DNA from: Drosophila miranda
Lineage: Eukaryota > Arthropoda > Insecta > Diptera > Drosophilidae
NCBI RefSeq assembly: GCF_003369915.1
Contig: NW_022881625.1
Location: forward strand, 9,858,001 to 9,922,000
Reading direction: 5' to 3'
DNA: 64,000 nt
Positions within the stretch are counted from its first letter, which is position 1. Each line of letters opens with the position of its first letter. The position numbers and the translations under genes were made by a program. Positions 57,110 to 64,000 of the stretch are shown here, one piece after another. Under the pieces are notes generated by a model. It ran no database searches. It had not been told where the DNA came from and was given only the letters and a program-made list of their open reading frames with translations.

Positions 57110-57766
57110 GGCAGCCATCGAGCAGAAAGCAGCAAGCAGTATCCAATCACACACTGACAGAAGACACACGGCCACACGCCCGACACTCCACCCCTCCCCT
57201 CAGAGATGTTTGCACTTCCATTTGGGCATCTATTTTCGTTGATGCTGGCATCGCAATACACGGAATCGTCTCTCCGTTTTTGGCCGCAATGAAAATAGAT
57301 ACCGAAATATTCGAAATTCAAAGTCAATTCCCACGAGAGAGAGCGAGACGGGCCTTCTTCTTTTGGTTTACGGCCTTTCTTTCTTCTGCCTTTGGCATCG
57401 CCCACTCCACTCTCTTTATTTTTCTTGCATTAAATTGGCAATAATATGAACTCGCCTTCTCTTTCTGCTTAGTAGTATTCCCCTGTCGCCGATAGCCCGC
57501 ATCCTCTGCGTTCCAGAATCTGCGGAAGTTTCCAGCGGGGGCTACTGGCGTGCATCAGCCGTCGAGTAGATTGAATGGGAACGCTGCCAGCATATATGTA
57601 CTATGTGTGTGTGTGCCCAACCTACGCAGACAACTGCGTTCTAGAATGAAATATTAATTCATTGGATACGCACACACAGATCCCCCTTCATCGCTCTCTG
57701 TTTCCCTCGGAGGGTGGCAGGGTACTGGGTGTCTACGCTGCTCGGCGCTGTACATACATATGTATG
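57110..57766. other. 3' flank of the membrane-protein gene
   Basis: No gene is supported. It holds a short CATATGTA-rich stretch (about 57750-57780) at the start of the second painless block. Confidence 0.5.
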
Positions 57767-58353
57767 TACATATGTACATACAGTTGTTAATCAATGTCCG
57801 TTGATTGTCGCATCGTTGCTTGGAAGGGTAATCCCTCTAATATTAAAGTTGGGATCCTATGCCAGAGCAGAACGCAATACTTTTCATATCCCACCTTGGG
57901 TTTCCTTAACCAATCCCATAACTTTCGACATTGACAATGATGCTTCATCAGCATTCGTTCGCTCACAGTCATCATAATGATGATGATAATGATAATAATG
58001 TGCATGTGTGTGGTGTGTGACTCTCGTTTAGGACCTGAGCTCAAAAGTGCAATGCACGGCAGAAAAATCAACACGAGCTGATTCAAGGGGTAAAGATATG
58101 TATCTTTGGCACACCGAAGTGCCGACACTCTTTCAATTCAAGCTTGTTCACAGCCCAGCGATTCGCAAATGCGGCCAATGAGTATGTGTTGTGAGTATAT
58201 AACAGCCCATCCGATCCGATCAGGCGATTCATCAGTGAAGATTTTCTCTCCTTTCGCTTTTCTGCCTAGTGGGGTCCCAAGTGTGGGAAAAGCCACGAGG
58301 GCGTGAAACTCAAGAAAAGCATGAAGAAAATTACGATTGAACCGGTGACTAGC

Positions 58354-60549
58354 TCATGGTCTTCCTCGAGCGAACCGACTGCCTTTGTTCAACTGGGACG
58401 ATGAGGTCTGAGCGTGTCCATCTCGGCCAGTGAGAACTTGCTCGTAGCGGGTCAGCAGATTGGTGCGGACAATGGCGCCGTTCAGTTCCGCCTGGGCCTT
58501 GATGGCCTGTGGGAAAAGAGAGGGGAGAAAACAGTTGGATAAAGCCGAGGAAGAAAAGGAAATATAAACCCACCTGAGTATCGCTGACAGCCAGACCATT
58601 CAGGAGATTGAACAGCACAATGGTCATGAAGAACACAAAGAGCAGGAAGATCAGGTAAGTGTAGACGCTGTCAAACTTTATGTCACCGGCATCAAATTCT
58701 ACCGTGAGCATCACAATCGTCTTGATGAGCGCCTCCATGGGCACGGAGAATGTGTTGAAGTGACCATCATCTTCTCCCTCCTTTGCTGGCTCTGGCGTGC
58801 TGTCCTTCGGAGAGGAGGAATCCACCTGGGGCTTGCCAAACAGTATGTAGAAGCACAGACTAAACGTAAGCACAAAGATCGAGTAGAGAGCAAAGCTCTT
58901 GATGAAGCTGCTGGAGACGGCGCGCAGCATGAGCATGTGCGTCGAAATTGAGAGTACTGGCAGGGAGCCAACCAGCAGGCAGAACTCCACGGACACCAGC
59001 AGAATGGTGAAGACGGCCAGTATGCGCTGCGTCTCCTTGTCGTAGCTGGCTTCCATGCAGGTTAGGATCGACAAGACAATGAGAGCCACCTCCATCAGGT
59101 TCGTGATGGACCTGAAGTACAGCAGCGGCGACATGGCAAGCTGTATGACCTCTCGGATCATGAGATACACAATCCCTATCCAAGAGAACAGGCCGAAGAG
59201 GGCAGTCAGGCCCGTGTGGTCGCTTTCGTGGAACTTAAGGAGCGTATGCGTGATAATGGAGGCAGTGATGAGAGAGTAAAGTAGAAAGTTCAGATAGAAG
59301 ATCACCGAGAGGCGGTGCCACTTGAGGAAGAGGAAACTCGAGATTAGCGGGTGGTGCAGCAGGTAACGCAGCTCCTTGGAATCGGCGATGTATGCGATTG
59401 GAGTCATCTCGTCCTCCAATTGGTGAGGATGGCCAATGCTCCGCTTGTCCGACTGCCCGGGCTCTCGCTGGCGTCTCATCAGATTCTTGTAGTTGATGAT
59501 GATCTCGAAACTCTGGTCACCGGGCTTCTCCCCGTTGGTGGTGATGCAGGAATCGAAGTGCTCCTCCAGCACTTTCGGGTCCATCTCCTGTATGGGAAGA
59601 TCTCCGAACGCGCTTCTCGCCCCGATGTACGCTCCCTGCCGTAGAAGCTCCTGTGCCACCTTTGTGTTGCGATACTTGACCGCATAGGAGAGTGGCACCA
59701 GGCCAGCCTTGTCCGCCTCATTGATGTCCACACGATCGCTCTCGAGCAGCAGCTGGAAGCAGCGCTGGTGGTCACAGAAGTCGTCCAGCGGCTGCTCACC
59801 CAGGCGACTGATAACCGCGTTCAGCAGCTTGGAGTGCGATGTCAGCCTCAGCTGCGGATGCTTCAACAGCTTCTCTAGCGCCCTGTGGTTGCCCCAGATT
59901 ACGGCCAACTCCACGGGGCTGATGTCGCTTAATTTTAAAGGATTAATGTTGATGCCCGTCTCGAGGATGGCCTCAAAGGCTCGCTGCTTGCCCCGCTTGA
60001 TACTCTCCGCCAGCAGGGACTGATACTCCTCCTGGTTGGCATTGCATTGGTTGTCTGCGTTTCCGCTGACGTTCTGGTGGTACTCCGCGAACTGTTGCTC
60101 GAACTGGTTCTCGTCTCCGTCCCGCAGCGTGCGGAGGAGTCGCTCGCAGTCGATCTCTGCTCCGGCCTCGCGCAGCTCCGGCAACGGCAGTTCCGGATAC
60201 TGATCCCTCAGAATCTGGCGTACCTGCCCGTTCCGATAGCTGTCAATGTCCAACTGTGGTTGTTTCAGGAAAAGTCGGATCAGCTCCAGCTTAGTGCCTG
60301 CCTCAATCTTTCTATTCTTCAGCACATGGTGGAGGGGCGTGAACTCGCCCTGATCCACCAAATTCGGAGAGGCTCCGTACTCGAGCAGCAGCTGAATGCA
60401 GGGGACCACCTGAGAGGCATTCGATCGTCCTGGCGATTGGCCTGGGCACCGCTGTCCAGGGCAGTGTGGAATTCCCGTATGTCCCGATTAGCGAGGGCTG
60501 CGCTCAGCTGGCCCTGCGGATCGATGAAACCGCAGTTGTTAGAGCTCAT
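58354..60549 (-). pseudogene. pain: painless (TRPA-family channel), copy 2
   Basis: It has the same structure as copy 1: 43 N-terminal codons from 60549, the same deletion and frameshift near 60418, then an open frame from 60409 with ankyrin repeats, six membrane segments and pore. The 67-nt intron is at 58507-58573 and the truncated C-terminus ends at 58354. It differs from copy 1 at about five residues of the long frame. One is in the pore signature, where T-G-E-F is changed to T-V-E-F. The TAG of copy 1 is absent (GAG). Shared lesions show that the gene was already dead when duplicated. Confidence 0.92.
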
Positions 60550-62428
60550 TCTGCTGTCTGCAAAGAGTCAAGTGAGAATGGGGAGGATGAGCTATGTCTA
60601 TGTGGGCTTTCGTTAATCTTATCCAACCCACGCTGCGTATGAGTAACTTCTAATGCCGTTTCTATGAAAATGATGCCAGAACCCGCATTGTTAGAGCTCT
60701 GCTCTGGTCAATGGAGGGAGGTCTGACACAACAGACGGTTTCTGTACAGACCTTGAAATGGCCGAAACAAAAGCATGAGAGTGGACCGACCCCCGCAACA
60801 AACGGTATTTGACAACGCTTCATGCTACGATGATTTTCACACAAATGACTGTCTGTCCATGGAGCTGGCCAGCAGCTGGAGGCAGAGCCACAGTCAGAGC
60901 CACAGTCACAGCCACATCCGCAGCCGAAAGCTACCCCACAGGTTTCTCGAAAAATAAAAACCAAATCTTCGTTTTGGGGGCAATTAAAGAAAGCGTCTTT
61001 AAGTGGTTTTTGTGGTACCCGAACTACAGACTTAATTTGCCCTCCCGTGTAGTTATTAAATTATAGCAATCCAACTGAAGACAAGGTAAGACAAGGCCTG
61101 AGAAGTACTCAGGGAGTGGCTTGATTGTTCAAAGTGATCTACAAATTTGAATCAAGTTTGGTGTTCGATCTCGCTCGCCTTTTGGTATATCAAAATTTAA
61201 CGATCATAAAGAATAATCATAAAATAATCGACACATCAATATCAATTAGCAATCAATTGGTTACGCTTTATGCTTTGAATACTGTTCCGAATGGAGCTTT
61301 AGATAAAGCCCTGGGCAGTGCTGAAATCTTGCGATTTATAGGCGGCTCTTTTCGTAAATTTCAAGGCGGCTTCTTCTGTGGGATCTGATCCCTCCAGCCG
61401 TCAGCTCAACGTCTTCTCCGCTCTGTTGTGTTCTGTTCTGTTCTGTTCCGTTCTGTCTGCTGTCTGCTTTGATGCTTGAAATGTGTGAGAAATCGGCTAA
61501 TCACACATGAGACCTGGCTAATTTGAATATTCCCCCACTGATTGTTTATCAATAGCCTTCGAATTGGGAATCAGGAAACATCGTCTTCTCTTTTTTAGGT
61601 AGCTCTTCGGCTAATGTTGCTTTAGTATGCAAACAAATTGAGGATTGTAAATGACGCCCCTGGGCTCAAAATTTGTCGTTGATAAGATAAACAGAATCGC
61701 ACAATCACCTTCCTTAATTGGCCCTTTATTTGATATTTTCTTGTCTCCCATCTTAACCTCTTCCCCATTCTGGTATTTGTTTTTCCACCTGAGTACGAGT
61801 ATTTGCCCAAGCAATTGACAAACAACTTCATTGTTTGTCCAAGCTGAAGCTCGACCCAAAGTCTTACTAAGACATCGGTTGACAGAATGGCGTAATATCA
61901 CAATAATTAACAGAAAACTTAACAGCAAACGATTTCAAAAGTGAGCAACTCCTCTCTCAGTCGCATCTGACCCTAGCAATTAAGAGCACTACTTTCAGAA
62001 ATATTGATGTAGACAAGGTAATCTATACTTATTGCGAAAAGCTTCGGAAAACACAAATTGCCCTTAAACTCTTAAACATTTGCTTCATCTACGGAAACCA
62101 GTCGAAATCAGACAGTATACGGAGTCTGGAGTGGAATTTTATTCCCCCTTCTCTTGGAGCTCACATATGTATATACTATAACACTGGTAAAAAAAAAAGT
62201 ACTCGTATCACTCTGGAATTTGAGAACAAAGTGTGTCACAAAGGAAAGGGAGTCCAACGACATTATTACTAGTTTTAAAAGAAAAATAATAATGAGATTA
62301 TCTTCATTCGCGATTCAAAAACTGTTTCGACTTCTCATTTTTTCTTTGAGTGAATTTATATTTATAAACCTTTCAGCCCTGTTCTTCTTTCTGTCTGTGG
62401 GAACATCTGGAGTTTGGAGACTTGATCA
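60550..62428. other. Upstream region of painless copy 2
   Basis: Non-coding copy of 45702-47587. The AGCCACAGTCAG array near 60894-60920 has one 12-bp unit fewer. No gene was seen. Confidence 0.55.
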
Positions 62429-63153
62429 GCATCAATAGCCGAGTCGATTGAGCCATGTCTGTCTGTCCGTCTGTCCGTCCGTCCGTCTGTCCGTCTGTCC
62501 GTTCCCTTCAGCGCCTAGTGCTCAAAGACTATAAGAGCTATAGCAACGATGTTTTGGATCCAGACTTCTGTGATATGTCACTGCTACAAGAAAATTTCAA
62601 AACTTTGCCCCGCCCACTTCCGCTCCCACAAAGGGCGAAAATCTTTGGCATCCACAATTTCGACGATACGAGAAAACCAAAAACGCAGAATCGTAGAAGA
62701 TGACTATATCTTCTAGAGGGCAAATTCTGAACCAGATCGTATAAATATTATAGCCAGAATCAAGAAAACAATTTCATTCTTTCTCGCTCTGTCTCTCTCT
62801 AATACACAGGTTTCATGGTCGGTTTTGCCAATTGCAAAATATGAGTTCAAGGATCTCAGAACCCATTAGAGCTAGAGCAACCAAATTTGGTATCCACACT
62901 CCTGTGATATCGGACCTTGACCGTTTTGTGTCGAAATTTCGCCACACCTCCTTCCGCCACCGCAAAGGACGAAAATCTGGGGCATCCACAAATCTCAGAG
63001 ACTATTAACGCTAGAGTAACCAAATTTAGTATCCGCACTCCTGTTAGATCTCACCATAAAACGTATATCTCAAAATTTCGTCCCACCCCCTTCCGCCCAC
63101 ACAAAGGACGAAAATCTGTTGCATCCACAATATTGCAAATTCGAGAAAACTAA
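62429..63153 (+). mobile_element. ISY/DINE-1-like repeat (copy 5), both ends lost
   Basis: Part of the painless block and orthologous to copy 3. It lacks the TATACCCG start (removed by the 565-bp deletion) and the hairpin end (interrupted by the copia-family LTR). GTCC microsatellite 62458-62502; reverse-complement GA tract about 62777-62801. Confidence 0.75.
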
Positions 63154-63420
63154 TGTTGGAATACGCCTATTCCCACATTCAAATAATAACATTAAATACT
63201 ATTAAATAATACTATCGATATATTAAGTATTATTATGTAAAGTTAGTCTGGTCACACTTGAAGTGTCCACTTCCTCTTTCTTTTCTGATCTCGAATCGAA
63301 TGTACGTGGTACCGGTGTTGCAGTGAAAAAGTAATCAAAAAATACATAAATAATCTTTAAAGAAAAATATAAGTTGGTACTGTCATTCGTTTACTAATTG
63401 TCATAGCTAGTTATCCAATA

Positions 63421-63438
63421 GGTTATGGGCCCAGTCCA
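63421..63438 (+). other. copia-type primer-binding site (initiator tRNA-Met half-molecule)
   Basis: GGTTATGGGCCCAGTCCA is the classical copia primer site, complementary to the internal part of initiator tRNA-Met rather than to its 3' end. Confidence 0.9.
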
Positions 63439-63560
63439 CGCCAATTTAAATAAATTAAATTAATAACAAATAGTTGTGAAATTAGTTCCGCGTGCGTTCT
63501 TGTGTAGTTTTTTTTTTTTGTAGTGTGTGTGTGTATAATATATACATACATACATAGAAA

Positions 63561-63695
63561 ATGGAAAGAAATAAGCAACATATTAAGCCGAGAAATATTC
63601 TATATGGAAATTTAGAATCAGAGCTTTGTTTGCTGAATTAGAGGTGCTCCAAGTAGTCGATAACATAATGCCTAACGAAGTAGATGATAATTGGA
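63561..63695 (+). pseudogene. copia gag, N-terminal fragment
   Basis: The ATG at 63561 opens a start similar to copia Gag (I-K-P near residue 8). Small indels shift the frame within 20 codons. The copia-like sequence then continues in another frame through M-P-N-E-V-D-D (about 63670-63690) to the ISY-like insertion. Non-functional as it stands. Confidence 0.75.
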
Positions 63696-64000
63696 ACGAG
63701 GGGGAACGTTGTGAGTTGCTGCGGACACCGCAACTCTACGGTTATACCCGATACTAAGTCAGTATGGCTCTCCTCCGGCAGACGCCGCTAATATTAAACG
63801 ACACGACAAAGAGTGCGTGCGAGAGAGACAGAAAATCAGTCTGAGCGTGACGTCGGGCGCTGCGTAGCCACTGCAAATTGATTTGTTCCTATTGGCTATA
63901 AAAATGATCTGATCTGATCCAGATTCAGCAACCTGATAGATATGGTCATTATCTATGATTCAGCGTTTTTAGTTTTCTAGAATGTGCAATATTGTGGATG
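63696..64000 (-). mobile_element. ISY/DINE-1-like repeat (copy 6), continues past the window
   Basis: It begins ACGAGGGGGAACGTTGTGAG with the terminal hairpin and TATACCCGATACTAAGTCAG block, as in copy 2. It lies inside the copia-family gag, so it is the youngest of the three nested insertions here. Confidence 0.78.

Larger units (their letters stand above)
57767..63152 (-). repeat. painless duplication block, copy 2
   Basis: Direct copy of 42918-48873, offset about 14.85 kb. A deletion of about 565 bp joins GGAGACT (62421) to the TGATCAGCATC of the ISY-like element. Its right end is cut by the copia-family element. Confidence 0.93.
63154..63695 (+). mobile_element. copia-family retrotransposon, 5' end
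   Basis: A 5' LTR of about 267 bp (63154 to about 63420) starts TGTTGGAATA, as copia does. It is followed by the primer site and leader, and gag starts at 63561. The element is interrupted at 63696 by an ISY-like copy; any remainder is outside the window. Confidence 0.85.

Overview
This is repeat-dense Drosophila DNA, most likely from an obscura-group species. Reasons: decayed copies of recognisable fly genes (painless, a mitochondrial Cyp12-type P450, a PRC1/Ase1/MAP65-family gene), short GT-AG introns of 55-67 nt, a copia-family element with the tRNA-iMet-type primer site, and six copies of a DINE-1/ISY-like (Helitron-related) repeat of about 1.1 kb. Nearly every host gene is duplicated inside the window and broken. 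With the heavy, nested transposon load this suggests a degenerating, non-recombining, gene-amplifying region such as the neo-Y/Y of D. miranda, or another heterochromatic region. That assignment is inference. No tRNA, rRNA or CRISPR locus was seen.

Layout. 1-5.4 kb: end of a diverged Ty3/gypsy gag (minus strand), two face-to-face ISY-like elements, and an unassigned stretch. 5.44-11.07 kb: a nearly complete Ty3/gypsy element (two 260-bp LTRs, 4-bp target duplication, tRNA-Pro-type primer site, one fused gag-pol frame). 11.7-21.7 kb: a BEL/Pao-like element (tRNA-Tyr-type primer site) lacking RT and integrase, with a second copy of the same gypsy family nested in its leader at 12.24-17.86 kb. 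21.7-23.6 kb: a CTG-rich region with one Gln-rich/acidic ORF.

23.6-32.5 kb: a tandem duplication. Block A holds a Cyp12 pseudogene cut at its 3' end plus a full-length PRC1-like pseudogene. Block B holds a Cyp12 pseudogene complete at its 3' end plus a truncated PRC1-like pseudogene. Some lesions are shared (older than the duplication) and others private. 32.5-42.9 kb: a minus-strand Ty3/gypsy element of the Osvaldo/Ulysses type (tRNA-Lys-type primer site, gag, protease, RT-RNase H-integrase) with a large extra, highly charged ORF downstream of pol.

42.9-48.9 and 57.8-63.15 kb: two copies of a roughly 6-kb block carrying a painless pseudogene, its upstream region and an ISY-like element. Between them lie further ISY-like elements, a 110-bp higher-order tandem array (51.7-52.1 kb), a divergent pair of unrecognised genes that both encode acidic tandem repeats (52.3-55.2 kb; one has a BED-like zinc finger, the other a possible transposase-like domain), and a frameshifted membrane-protein gene (56.0-57.1 kb). 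At 63.15-64 kb a copia-family element sits in an ISY-like copy and is itself interrupted by another ISY-like copy.

The coding sequences do not form a pathway. Host genes are present as decaying duplicates and the rest are transposon genes in several stages of decay. The least explained items are the divergent repeat-protein pair, the extra ORF of the Osvaldo/Ulysses-like element, and the identical in-frame stop in the RT of two independently inserted gypsy copies.
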